DNA from: Parascedosporium putredinis
Lineage: Eukaryota > Ascomycota > Sordariomycetes > Microascales > Microascaceae
Reading direction: 5' to 3'
NCBI GenBank assembly: GCA_949357655.1
Contig: CASHTG010000016.1
Span: 1,984,001 to 2,048,000, forward strand
Length of the DNA stretch: 64,000 bases
The position numbers and the translations under genes are program-made. The notes beneath the pieces are model-generated. The model ran no database searches and was not told the origin of the DNA. It was given only the letters and a program-made list of their open reading frames with translations. Below, one piece after another: positions 10,903-23,603 of the stretch. Position 1 is the first letter of the stretch, and every line of letters starts with the position of its first letter.

Positions 10903-12540
10903 AGGAACTGGATGAAGCGCAAAATCACGTGGGGTCGAACGTGGAAGCCACCTACGGGCGAAGGCCGGAGACGAGAATCATCCTCATTTTGACCATCCCC
11001 AGGCTCGGTTTATCGGAAAGCAGCAAGTACCCTCGGCATGGGGCCTGGATCAGATGGGAGTGAATGTTAGTCCCGGGCTTCCGGTACACACGCAGGCAAA
11101 AGGTGTCCGAGTTGACGCATGAACAGCTGGCTTCCTTTTTCTCTTATTTATTCCTGTCCTTCTCCCTTGGTTATTTTGGCGGGCGTGCATCTCATGGCTT
11201 TTTTCCTCCTTTTTTATCGCTTTCCACTCACTTACTTTGGGATGGAAGCCTTCTTGTGGAAGTCTTCTGATCTCTTAGTTAGACACAATAGGCAGCCTCG
11301 TCCCGTAACAGACAGCAGGCTTTTTTCTCTCTTCCTTTTGCTAGCTTTCGGCTGTTTATGGCTTCTCTAGACTGGAGAAGCTAAGGGTTTTCTGGGTGCA
11401 GGTATACCTGTCCTTCCTTTGCTTCTACCTAGCCACCATCGGCCGTCATCCGGCCTGCTCCAGCAGGTTCGAAAAGTGTTGGATGTTTGTACTTCTCTTT
11501 TGGCGAGAGATGAAAACGAAAGGGGCCGTTGGGACACGCCTAATTCTCTTTTCTTTTCTCTCTCCTTTTTTGTTTGTTTTTCTTGCTTAGTTCTCGGGTA
11601 CCTTCTCATCTTCTTGTTGGGAGGACCTTCATGAAATGATATCCCATACTCTTTGTGGAGTCTTCGTAGAATAATTAGTGTCCCCATATACCGAGGTATA
11701 TCTCTATATCTATATAAACTAGTGGCTAAGTGCTGGCAAATTTAGACGAAGATACTCCCCGTGGAAGAACCTGGACGGAGTGAAGATGGTGTCACGCATG
11801 TCTGCTCTTCTATGCGGCCTCGTCATACCGAGGTAGTGACAACATAAGACCAACTAGGTCCACCTCAACACCAGCATTAAGATCTAGGTACGGGCCCATC
11901 CAATAAATTTAATCATTTAATCCCATATCGAGAGACTGAGCGCGCCCAAAACCTACCTCAATCATCTCAGTGAATCCAATTCATCAATGGTTGATTGAGG
12001 GGAGTGAAGTGGGCCAATGAGGGTGAATAGCAGGCCCCAAGCGCCCAATTGTATACAGTTGGAGTAGGGACCCTTCCCCGCGATCTGAGCCTCAACATCT
12101 CAAGGATGGGAACCAGCCAGGGGCGTTGTTGTCCCATGGGCGGCACAGCACAGCCCATGAGCTCCATGTCTCGTTTCAAACGCCAACATCACTGGATCCC
12201 GATGACCGCTTTACAGCTAGCATTAACATTGCCCTTGTAAATCCCGTGCTCTTGCATTCATTCCATCAATCAACGGTTTAGCTTAAAGACGGTTATACCC
12301 CCTTCTTTAGACCTCCTCTGCTGGATCATTGGGGACAAATTGGATGACCCCGCCGAGGCGTGAGACCTCTTCCGCATCGTTGCCCTTGAATATTCCTCGA
12401 TTTCGATGAACTTGTGTTTGCCGATACCAGGCCCAATTTCTCTTCCAAAATGTATGCCTTTACTTTCCACCCACCAACCTAAGCCTATCCTCCCACTCCC
12501 CTCCTCTTTTCTACGCCCGCCTCCCTCTGCCCTTTACACC
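10903..12540. other. Intergenic region, kinase 3' end to ankyrin gene promoter
   Basis: About 1.6 kb with no supportable gene. It contains two copies of TACCGAGGTA (11689-11698 and 11826-11835), the first inside the near-palindrome TATACCGAGGTATA, followed by an AT-rich block of TATATCTATAT type around 11697-11720. A CT-rich leader precedes the ankyrin gene (about 12470-12540). Confidence 0.45.
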
Positions 12541-13292
12541 ATGTCCCCTTTCTTGTACCCGAGCTCTCCACCGGCCCGCACTAACCCGCACCTTTTTCTG
12601 CCCAGGATCGACCCGGCCCTCCGCATCCGCCGGGCCATCCATGCCAACGATCCGCTCCTCGCCCAGCGCATCCTCAAATCCCACCCCAACATGCTGCACA
12701 ACCCCGACACCTCGCCGCGCGGGTTGTCAAACTCCAACCTGCACCTGGCAGCGTCCCTCGGCCACACCGAGGTGGTTCGCGTGCTGCTCGCGCTGGGCCA
12801 CGAGACGCCGTGCGCGGCGCTCAACGAGTCGCACCAGACGGCGCTGATGCTGGCCGCGTCAAGGGCTTCATCGACTCGGTTCTTGCCCTGGCGGAGCACA
12901 ACCCGGCGTCCATCCCGCGTCGGGATGCCCGCGGCCGGGACGCCATCATGGAGGCGAGCCTGGGCGGGCACGATACCGTTTTGCAGATCCTGCTGACGTG
13001 GGATCCGGAGGGCGCGGCGGCGGCCGTCTCCCGGGCGGACGCCGACGGCAACACGGCGCTGCACTTTGCCAGCAGCAACGGGAATCTGCTCGTCCTGAGA
13101 ACCTTGCTGGCTGCTGGGGCGGATCCGGACCGGAGGAACGTGTGGAACTGGACGGCGATCAGCTACAGCGCGACTGTCGCGGCTGAGGTGTACCTCAAGG
13201 GCCTTGTGGCGGAGGCGCAGAGGAAGAAGCTTGCGCAGAGAGAGAGTGAAAAGGCCGGCGGGGTAAGGGTCGTGGATCAACCAGAGGCCTAA
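12541..13292 (+). CDS. Ankyrin-repeat protein
   Basis: About 250 residues made mainly of ankyrin repeats, a fold that mediates protein contacts; no catalytic motif is present. The N-terminal part has IDPALRIRRAIHAND and NSNLHLAASLGHTEVVRVLL, then QTALMLAA. The second half has GRDAIMEASLGGHDTVLQIL, GNTALHFASSNGNLLVLRTL and DRRNVWNWTAISYS. The C-terminus is a charged helix. The sequence suits the small fungal ankyrin family that includes yeast YCR051W (family assignment from memory, moderate). The two halves are in different frames, breaking near 12858-12862; one extra G (GCGTC to GCGGTC) joins them as LMLAAVKGFIDSV. The true start could lie upstream: TTTTTCTGCCCAG at 12592-12604 looks like a splice acceptor just before IDPALRIRR, so the first about 20 residues may be intronic. 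Confidence 0.7.
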
Positions 13293-16200
13293 GGGGGAAG
13301 GGAGAAGGAGGAGGAAAGAACGAAGAGGCTGGCTTGGATACAGCTAGGCCCCCAGATTGTAAGACCACAGAGGGGATTGTCTTGGGATTTCAAGACTCGA
13401 GAACGAAAGAAGAATTCAGCTTTTATGCTAGTTAACTTGTATTATACCCCTAGTTATTTCAATATCTGACCCGTTGGTTTTCGTTACTTCTCCCCTTATC
13501 TTTCATGTCGTGTCTGTTTCCGTTCTCTCTTGCTACCTGATGGCATGGTGATGAGAAAGGTGCCCGGGCGCTGTTTTTCTTTACAAGGGCCGAGGCGATG
13601 ATATGAGGATGTGGATGGCCCATTTGCCGCCGGCAGCTCCTGACTAGTTGAGCCTTGTTCACGATCCGTTCTAAAGGCAGGCTGCGACTGCCAATAACCC
13701 TCCGCCGACTGGGCAAGAGAAAGCGTGATGGGCGAGGGAAAGCAACGAAGAGGAAGAAGGAAGGTGAAATATGAGAGCACAACAGTTTCAATTCCGCAGG
13801 GCCTCATGGCTGCGGTCGAGAGTAAATGGCCCATATATCATGTCGTCTGTTCTAACGCAAGATCGAAGGCGGTCGGGGCACAACATCCCACAGGTAAGGA
13901 GCGGCGCCCATTCCCCAACTTCAGTTCCATCCATTCGCGTCATGGACATGCGCTGTCATCCGGTAGTATCCAGCGTCTAGGGTATCTGGCTGAGGATCTT
14001 GCTGCGGGCTCGGCGAAGCACTCGTGCTATGGCTATACCCCCGGAGGGCTTCGACTCTTAGACCGTGGCAGGTGACAGTGCCCATGTAACACCCCCGCCG
14101 CCTCTCATGTGAACTGCTCAAATATCGGGAAAGCCAAGGCCGCCTCGATGCGGACCTACTGGTTTCGCCGTAGTCGGTCTAGCTACACATAAGACCGTGT
14201 GCGTAGAAACAGCGACCGGAACACGGGACAGTAATTCGAGCCCAGGCATCAGGGATCGGCCACCAACAACAAAGATCAAAGCCGAACGAAATGGCGATAG
14301 AGGCGGGGCATCCAACCATTGGGAAACATTCAAGGATCACTACGAGGATCATTCAAGATGTAGTATAAATGTCGACATGGGGCTTGCTTCGCCCCGGAAC
14401 CTGGGGTTGCGATCGCTTCATCATCACTGCTTGCTTCTTTAAATCATCCACGCGTCCTTGCCCATGCGCTGTCAATTTTTTTAGATTTGCTATTTCCAAG
14501 CCACCGACAAAGATTCGAGAAGTGCTTATGCGCCAAACATCGATTTATCACCAGCGATAGATGGTTCACTTCCATGGTGAGGACGTTCATTTCTATGGCA
14601 TCTCAATATCCCAGGACTGGACGATAGTATACGCGGCAGGGCACCTTTGCTGCTTTCTCCAATACAGTAGTTTATACCATACAACTTACACGACTATCAG
14701 AAGCATCGATAGGATGCGCCCAAACAATTCAAGGCCGTGTGTCAAAACTACCTCCTTGCTTCTCGGCTGAGATTCACATCAAGCATAAAGAGAATTGCAT
14801 GGTGAGCGTCAACGCTCTGCAGAATAAATGTTTCTGAGCCCGAGACATCCTAGATAGGAGCTATCCTTAAGGGGTCCATAGCTCAGGTGCGTGTAGGTAG
14901 TCTTGGTATACCGAGGTATGATGCATGGATGGATGGAGAAAACTTTACAGCCAGCCGATGCTACACGTTAAGTTCCCGCCCACGGTCTCTGCAGAAGTCT
15001 CCAAACTAAAACGTTGATTACATTGTGGACTGGAACACTACTTTCTCCCGTAGGTGAACTACGTTCAAGAGAGTTCAGTCGATGGGCGCCCGACAGAACC
15101 TAAAACCCCAGCGCTTGTAATCTCCTGGTTTTCGTTCCTTCCTCGTCCCTTGTATATCAATTAAGACCATTTGAAAGGGAATGAGAGCTAGGGGTTTGAT
15201 GGCACATTATTACGCACACAGTCTGACGCGTTCCCCACCAAGCCACCCACGCCCGTTACAGGCTTCGTACTCCTTGCTCACCCCTAGCCACTTGCGCGGG
15301 ACAAAGGATCAACGATAATCTTTTAGCGCCGCGTCCAACGCCGGGCTCTTTCCCGCTTTGAAAAAGAGCCAGGCGAGCAGGGAGAGTAGATCTTGATGAA
15401 CACTGACTCGATATGATATGCCAATGCCTCGTGGTTGGTGGAACATCCGACATTGACATCGACCTCCTTAGTCATCTCTCTTCCCCGCGCGCCACAGCCT
15501 CAAAAACCAAGTCAGAACAGGTTCATTCTGGCGCTTTCGGCATGCCGATCTGGTGGAGGCTCAGCCCTGCCCCTCTTCTGTTCAAGATCGAGCCTAAAGT
15601 TCATGGCGAAGCAATGGGATCGATCTGACATCATAGCTGCCTGTACTGTTGCAAGCCTCCCAACAGTGCTAGGAGGTTCGCTAAAGCATACAGCCAAATT
15701 CAAGCAACTAAAATACACCAAAGAGACTGCTTCGGTTCGGATTACCCAAATCACATGTTATACTTGCCTCGTCATAAATGCTCACGGAAAAGTGGGGGCC
15801 AGCTAGGAACGAAGAAGTGGAGGAAAATAAACCGACGTGGATGGACCTCTCGAGACGCCTGGCGAGGCAAAGAGGCTTCCGTACCCCGTCGCGGTGGAAT
15901 CAATCGAACGCTCGCTTGCCTCGCTGTTCATCCCGATAACGAGAGAGCCTTCTCTTGATACAACCGGGCTCGCTGATCGATGATTATCTTGGGGTGACCA
16001 ACCACCTTGGTGGCGGGGCTTAGTCCCAACTTCTCCAACCCCCTCCCCTGTGCAGGGTCTTCAATGGTGTCGGTTGGCATTTGCTTGGCTGGTGACGTGT
16101 GACCACAAAAAGCTCGAACCTGGATCGATGCAGAAGAGGAGCCAATACGCCAAACTATGCTTGCATTGAAAGAATTGGGAAAAGAAGAAAAAACAAAGCT

Positions 16201-17019
16201 GCGTGGGATCAAGACCCACGCACAGCATGCCCCACCTCGCCTGGGCGAATGCTGAGAGAAGGTGGGCAAGTGGATATCAAGCCTCACCAGAATTTGCGCC
16301 GCCTAGCGCTGGCCGGTCTAGGCCCGCACCCGGCGCCGCTTTCGTGGAAGGGACGGAGTGGACGAGAGCGTGACTTGACTATTTGAAAAATAAAGAAAAA
16401 AGATTGCCGGCGTTACCTAAGAATAAGGGCTAGATGGTGCGCGGGACGCTTCTGACTCGAAGAGGAAAGACCAAGTATAATCGTGGATCTCTCACCGCCC
16501 TGCCAGCGGTGAAAGTCTCACCCCCGTCAGAGGTATGTTTCTATTTGGAAAGACGATGTGTGGGAAATACTCTACTGGGACCATTCACTCGTGTATTTTC
16601 GAGAGCAAACATGTAAGCTGCTTTTGATGAGCAAATAACAAAGGGACTGGGTTCAATGTTGGCTGGATCTCAGTTCCAACAGTCAAGATTGAGGGTCTGT
16701 TTTGCTCGCAGAGTTCGACATCTAGCTCTAGGAGAATCAAGTTCAAACCACCCAGCTGAGGGACTCCTCCGAGGGAAAAAAAAAAAAAAAAGGTGTGCTA
16801 GGCATCGGCTAAGAATGATTGGCATTCCCTGCAACAATAAGGACCCTGAACCATAACCATGTAACTTGGCGCTTCTTTTCGCCCTGAAGAGGTTTGGTTC
16901 CACTTGCATCTTCAACGAAACTCGTGACACCGCCCCTCCATCACATTTTATCAGTGCTCGGGGACCGCGCGGAAGGTGGGCGACTTGGCGACTGAAAGAC
17001 GTCCTTGGCGGGGCAAGCA

Positions 17020-17072
17020 AGGAAAAAAGGAAGAAAAAGAAAAGAAAAAGAAAAAGAAAAGGAAAAAAGAGC
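17020..17072 (+). repeat. Polypurine A/G tract with mirror symmetry
   Basis: A run of about 50 purines, mostly (GAAAA)n and (GAAAAA)n. The core 17039-17061 reads the same in both directions on one strand (G-A4-G-A5-G-A5-G-A4-G), a mirror repeat of the kind able to form triplex DNA. Confidence 0.8.
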
Positions 17073-20000
17073 ACGGGTTGGGAGAAACACCCAACCAAAG
17101 CGGTGGCACAAACGCAGGCGGTCAGAGGACGAACGAAACAGAAAAGTGTGTGTGGTGTGGTGGTATCGGCGGGAGAGATCAAGCAGCAAAACGTTTCGAG
17201 CCAGCTCAGGGATGCAGCGAGCTTGCCTCGGAATTCGGTATTTGATTCTTTTTTGACGCACCACCACTGCGACATCCTCCTGCATGTGTTCTAAAGGTCG
17301 CGGCAACCCTCCGAGAGGTATCCCTTCAAGCCCTTCTCTGGCGGAAAAGGCTGATGATAGATACTATTTGGGGGAACTGAAGAGTACCGAGGTAGGGTAT
17401 ATACATCTCAACTACGATTGGAGGCTTGGGGGCTGCCGGTTGGGTGGAAGGGGAATTCATTATGAGGTTGATGCAGTCTCACACGACAAAGAGATTCGTT
17501 ACACTCCGCGCATGTTTGGCCCGTTCCCATCACATCCCGCTATCTTCTGCACGGAAGGGGCAGGAGAGCTGGCAGAGTCACGTTTCCTTCGGTTGTCGAG
17601 CCCTTTGACTCAAGCGAAGCACAACTCGCACTAAAACAAGGTCAAGAGCCATCATCCCACCCCCTTCCCGGCCGTAGCTGCATGAAGACGTGGGTTGATG
17701 TTCCTGCAAGCTTCGCAGAGAGTGTGCTGGTGCCGCCTGTCCTGGTGACGTTGGAGGGTTGGAGGGGAGGGGAGAGGGGTTAATACTGCATGGGGCGGCT
17801 TCAAAAATCTTGATCGTTCCATCAAATCTGCACGACGAGCCGGCACTAGTGAAAGCCGCAACTGGGCCCGATTCGAAGGGGGGCCTCGAGAGGGCAAGGG
17901 GAAGGAAAACACTGTCTCTGGCCCCGCAATCCCAACGAGACAAGATACTGAAGCCGAGGAGGGGGGAGAATGAAGACAAGGAGGAAAAATACTTGTAAAG
18001 AGCCCGACTTGGGGGACTGTGTTGAAAAAGTGAGGGCAAAGGAAAAGATAAGATCTCCACACTGGGCGGTACCAAACCCGGGTTATTCCTAGGGGAAAAA
18101 AAGCTTGACGCTGAGGCGGACAGAATGCTCAGGACTTGTACCCGTTGAGGCGGGAGAGGAGAGGGTGGGGGTGGTCGATTGGCTCAGATCGGATTTTAAC
18201 ATCTGCAGCTAAGCTCTCTCGGTTTGCCGCGTGATGGAATGATCGGAATCGGGGAGGCTCAGTGCTTGAGAAAGGTGCGCAGTGGCATGTGAGGTCGGGT
18301 TTCAAGAAGGCCGCCGTGCCGTGCTAACACTTTACTACTCCCCGAGGTGAACAAAGGTGGTGGCTTACAGGCGGCCGGATTTGAGGCGTTGAGATTATGG
18401 CTTCTTTTTTCCCTTCTTTTTCCCTTCTTTTTCTTTGGGTAAGGCAATTCCGGATTCTTTGAAAAGACCGACAACCCGCGCCAGCAGCAAAGATGGAGAG
18501 CGAAGGGAGGGTCCAGGGCCAGGGAGAACCCGACGCCACCGACACTAGCAAAGGCGACAGGGTTTCCAAAAATCTAAATCATGACAAAAAAAGATTACAC
18601 TAGAGAAAAATAGAATAGAAGACGGGAACGCGGAAGAAAGCCAGAGAAAGCGCGTTTAGTGGGAAAGGAGATTAGACGGGGGCGAAACGACCCAGTTCGC
18701 ACCCAAGGCACCCAAGAGAACGGCCTTCCGAGGGATATTGGAAAAGGAAGCGAGGAAGAGAATAATACACAATCAGTCGATGTGGGATGGTGAACCGGGA
18801 ACAAGCTGAACGGGACGATCAAAGAAAAATGCCTCCGGTTGCTGAGCTCCCCAACCCTGTCTCTTGCCGAACCAGACTGGAGATTGTGATTTGTTGGGCA
18901 CTCATCGCGCTGGGGTGGAGGGTTTGCCTTGCAAGACCCAGGGGTTTCGCTGCCGGTTGTTGAGTGCGTGCATAGAGAACGGGAGAAACAAACCTGTCAA
19001 TGTCGTAATGTAATGTGCCCTTCGGATGACCGGGGGCGGCTTAATACTTGGGCAGTAAAATTGAACTTGAAGGCGGCGGCGTGCTGTCGCGGGAGTAGCG
19101 TGCCCGACTGCCGGTTGTAGAAAAGTTTTCTGCTTGATGCGACAATCGTTGTGGGCTCTTCTTTTTCTTCTTCTTTTTCTTTTTCTTATTCTTACATGTA
19201 GCTTGCTTTCTCGAGCTAGCATCGATTGAATGCGGGCTCATGTGAACATGCTTGAGACAGCACTGGCAAGGTCCAAGCCGCTGCGTTCACCTCGCACGCG
19301 AGAGGAGCCTACCACGCGACCGTGCAGTTCTTTGCGCAAGTGTGGTGGCTTGCCCATGCCCCCTTCTCCCCCAACCTCGCTGGGCAGAGCCAGTGGTGGG
19401 CCAGCCAGTTGAAATTCGCCGCCCCGCGCCATCTGCGCCCTGAGGGGAGGGAACGACGGGTGGCACCGCACTGGCACTGGGGGAGGAATAAAATGAGGTG
19501 CTCCAGCTGCCTTGCTGTGCGAAGATTCGGCAACAGAGGCACGCGACTTGGTTCAAGGCCCCCCTCCACCTTGGGCCGCCAATTTACATTTGATGGACTT
19601 TTTCCCCCCTTCTTTGTCGGCAAGGCCCCGCAAAAGGCTCTGATATGCGATGCAGACGTTTTTTTCAAACTTTTGCAGGAGTCGCGTGAGTGAGCGTCTA
19701 ATAATACAAGGTACTTGTACAACACCAGCGCCAGTGATTCGTGACGATCATCGCTGAGCTGTCGCGAGGTATGGATGTTGGCAATTTTACTCGTCTGAAC
19801 CTCCGAGAGAAACCCCAGCCATTCAAATCACCAAAAGACCGCCGTCAACTCCCAAGCCAGCGGATTGAACGGTCTGGGCTCTTCGAGCGGAATACTCGCA
19901 GGTCCAGGGCGGCCGACTTGGGTGTGGGGTCTTGGCGTGACCATCGCTCTTTCATCGCTTTGTCTGCCTATCCGTGACATCCGGAGAAGTATCGAGTACA

Positions 20001-20638
20001 ATATTATCAATACATGAATACACGTAATAACATGTATCGTGTACCTGGCCTGTCTATGGTAAGCGCCTGGTGCAGGGTTTGTTGCCAAGCCCGCTTCGCA
20101 AAGAAAAACGTTTGGCTTGAGCTGCGCGCAGACTTCTGTTGTATTACTAGTATAATTAAAAGCGAAGAAAAGAAGTAAGAAGAAAAATGGCCCTGTAAGA
20201 ATGCCAAGAAAGAGGCCGACTGGATCGGCCGCTTGCCTGCAATTTCAATCTGCCCTCTTTTGCTAGTATCGTGGAACGGACGTTTATTTGCTAGGATCCA
20301 CGGATAGCTTGGAGAAGGCTCCCTGAGTGGTGGAGGAGCGATCTTGGTGGAATCAGAGTCAGGATCCGAGGGAATGGAAAAGACTGAAGATGGGGATAGA
20401 TGATATTGAAGCCAAGCAGATAAGAATGTGACCTTGATGGGTTTTGTTCCGGTGAAATGGGTAATAAGTCCCTGCAATGATGGGATATTTGACAGATTGA
20501 TGTCAGAATGGTGCCTGATGTCTGTTTGTTTCACCTTCTGCACCCCTTTTTGCAATCGCCTGTTACCTTTTGCTTTTCTTTCAACTTCTCTTCGTTGTCT
20601 TCTTCTTTTTTTCTCCTTCTTTTTTTTTCTTGTCGGTT

Positions 20639-20673
20639 TTCTTCTTCTTCTTCTTCTTCTTCTTCTTCTTCTT
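20639..20673 (+). repeat. (TTC)n microsatellite
   Basis: About eleven uninterrupted CTT/TTC units within a longer pyrimidine-rich block (about 20575-20690). Confidence 0.85.
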
Positions 20674-22560
20674 TCCCTGTTCCACTGTCTCGTTCTGTCC
20701 GGATCTCATTAGCCTCACAGAGAGATATCGATGCCACGAGGCATGAGGGAAAAGAGCGTAGACGGTGGTTTTTCTCTCTTCTCTTGAGAAAAAGGAGTAT
20801 CAATCAGTATTAAATTGACCCGACTCTGCTTCTCCTCAGGACCCCATGAGCCATGGCCTCTTCTGAAGTAGTCCCATGGTACAGCTGGGTTTGTCTTGCC
20901 CCAGATCTTCATTGTTTCATTTTGGAGCATCCCATCCTCCCTTCGCTGCTCTGATGTTGTTCCCCTTGAAGGCTAGCCACCCCTGTACTCGAGCGTTTCC
21001 GTGGAAAAACACGCGGGGCGGCACGCTCCAAACTGCCCGCCATTTTATTTTTCGCATCCATTCAATTCTTTTTTCGCAAATTGATCCTTCGAGTTATTAT
21101 TCACCCTCCGCTGCTTCTCCGATTTGACACGGGAGCCTCGCTGTCCGATTTCAAATGGGGGTGGCCTTGGCGTTTTCGGCTTTTCGATTGGAAATCAAAT
21201 AGTAATAGTAATAATAGGCGTTGGCCTTTTCATCGCATCACGTCACCATTTCCTGTCTGATCCCACTTTGTGCTCCTTCCTCCGGCTCTCTAATTTAAAC
21301 TGCGCTGTTCCGCGTTTCTGCTAGCGCCGTGCACTCCCTTCCCTGGCTTCAAGTTTACGCGTGTTGGGCTTTTGGGGGAGTGCACACTAATACAGTGAAT
21401 GCCGTCAGGGTCGAAACGGGGCGGGAATGGATCGAGTGCTGACAGTCCTCAGTCGCTTTCTTGTCGTTGACCCAGCATGAACTAATACTTGGCGGGACAC
21501 CTCGGGCGGCCTCTCGTGCTTTCCCTATTTTAGCTAAGCGTGACTCCACACGCTGGGTCACCAAGGAACCTACCATGTATCACCCTCGTTAGCCGACTCC
21601 CATGTCGGCGACAAAGTATTTTTTCTTTTTCTTTTTTTTCCCCTGCGCCAACCAATCGCGCTCGGGGAAGTTTAGAACTCCGAAGCTTCCGTGTTCCCAC
21701 GGCGCTCCATCCACCTCTTTTCGCGAGCTGGGCCCCACCTCTTGACTGACATGCTGCTGCCCAATCCACTGCCAAAAAGAAGGATGCCGCCGGATTTTCT
21801 TCGCTTTCTTCGTTTGACTCGGATTTTACTTGTCTCCCGCGCTATATTTCCCTTCATCGTCAACTCTCCCCCACTTGACCCGGAGGAGTCACTCAGACCG
21901 GCCCTTTCGGGGATCATGGTCCTCGGAGATAGGGTGGCTCCCCTGAGCTTAGGAGGGGGATGGGCAAGAAATTTGTTGGTTTCTAACGGAGCCGAAAATT
22001 TGATTTTATGAAGTTACCTTCGGGTGGTGTCGCCCACACTTTAACTCCTATACGCGTATCCTGCATGTAAGATCAATTACAAGAGTGTCGAATGTTAGTC
22101 CAGGCACAGGGGTTGAGAGTAGGGGCCAGGGGACCAGGCGTCCCGGGAAAAGAACCGATCTGACGAACCCGAGGAAAACGAAGCATGTCGTACGAATTCC
22201 TCAGCCTCGTTTCCAACATGGCTATGTCGTGAAGCGAGAGATGCTCGACGCAATGTGGCTTTCGCGCTTGGCCACATTCTCTGAATGATAGGCATATCCC
22301 CGACATTTTTACATGTTCAACTACATATCAATGAGGGAATGGAATGAATATGTCTGCGCTCGCACGCGCGCGCGACGCGTGCGGTCGTAAACTTGTCTAG
22401 TAAAATCCGTCGCGGTGGGTGTCTGGCTCATCTCAAATTGACACAGATTTTGCGACAGGCGAAGCAGGAGAAGCAAAGCCCAGACAAAAATGTCATGGTG
22501 AACCGGCGCTTACACCGCAGGACGACGAAGTAGTTTGGATGGGTACAAGCTCGAAGTACC

Positions 22561-22572
22561 TTTTCTCTTTTT

Positions 22573-22604
<32 letters not shown>

Positions 22605-22616
22605 TTCTCTTTTCTC
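22561..22616 (+). repeat. Polypyrimidine (T)n(CTTTTT)n tract
   Basis: More than 50 consecutive pyrimidines with T-runs and repeated CTTTTT units. No gene crosses it. Confidence 0.8.
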
Positions 22617-23603
22617 GACGTCGTAGTGGAGCAGGTGTACTTGCAGTTTCCCGGCCAGGGCCTGCCCGGGTAGGACGGGACTTGGACATTCTGAATTGAT
22701 TTGCTCGCCCGACAAAACACCCCGGTCGCTCCGTCTCCCAAATGATCTCCCAGGTGGTCCTTCGTCTAGGCCCTAGCGCCTCCCTGTTCCGTGCCCCATC
22801 GCCCCAAATCCAAGCCAAGACTTTTGCGCTGCAAAGCACTTTCCCATTGAATTTTTACCTCATCCCCACCATCGTCACGGGTCACGCCAATTCCCTGTGG
22901 TCCCGTCTTCACTCTTCCCTTCTGCTTTCCTTATGTTTCCACACCTCCCCTTCCTTATTATCTCTTCCCTCCGCGCCCCCTCCTCTCCGATCTTGACTTC
23001 CGTCCCTTTTTCTTCCCTGATCAGACATCTCCACCACCCTCCCACGGCAACGAGAAAGAGAATTGGGAGAGAGTCCTTCGCCCGGCTTGTACTTCCAGCT
23101 TCCTCCCTTCTTCCTCTTGCCAATCGAGCCCATCAAACCTTGAAATCGCCTCCCCACCCGGCCGACCATTTTCTAGGCGACTGACGTACGTTGATGGCCT
23201 TACCAACCGCCCTAAGCGACACCTTTTCGACGCACGACAAGATTCCTCATCACATCGCACCTATCGGCTACCCGTCTTAGCGATTACCTTTGTTGCTCGC
23301 GTGCTCGCTCTACCCTTGCGATTTCCATTGCAATAACTTCGTATCCCCCGGTCCTGTGGAGAGCAGACGAACCCCTAATTCGTCCCCTCAACGCTTGTCG
23401 ACTCTCGTCCGTCGCACGAATTGGCTACGATCAGACGTTTACGAACAAAACATAGTGGCGGATTCGATTTAATTGTGGATATTGTTTTCTGTTCCATCGC
23501 TGCTGTGGGTGTTGCTCCCGACGATACGATTTAGGCGACAACGATTTGGCTCCGGCCACCCGTCATAATTTCCTCCCACCTCTCGAGCTACAACGTTCGC
23601 ACG

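Larger units (their letters stand above)
13293..23603. other. Gene-poor 10.3-kb interval
   Basis: I can support no protein or RNA gene here. Open frames exist but show no conserved motif and mostly overlap low-complexity DNA. What is visible: TACCGAGGTA copies at 14909-14918 and 17385-17394, several long purine or pyrimidine tracts (listed separately), a TTC microsatellite, and a CT-rich zone from about 22740 to 23160 that probably belongs to the AUR1 promoter and leader. A lineage-specific gene, a long non-coding RNA or a decayed element cannot be excluded by eye. Confidence 0.4.

Noticed and set aside
12534..13280. A 248-codon minus-strand frame opposite the ankyrin gene
   Set aside because: It is a GC-rich shadow of the ankyrin coding sequence; its peptide is Arg/Ala-rich without any domain.
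14872..14920. A tRNA-like 5' half (GGTCCATAGCTCAG)
   Set aside because: No anticodon arm or T-arm follows at the right spacing.
16670..17275. A 201-codon minus-strand open frame
   Set aside because: It runs through the polypurine/polypyrimidine tract, giving a Phe/Leu/Ser low-complexity peptide.
20007..20555. A 182-codon minus-strand open frame
   Set aside because: No motif and no neighbouring splice-consistent exons.
13293..23603. A transposon or repeat-induced mutation explanation of the gene desert
   Set aside because: I found no reverse transcriptase or transposase motif, no terminal repeats and no strong AT skew.
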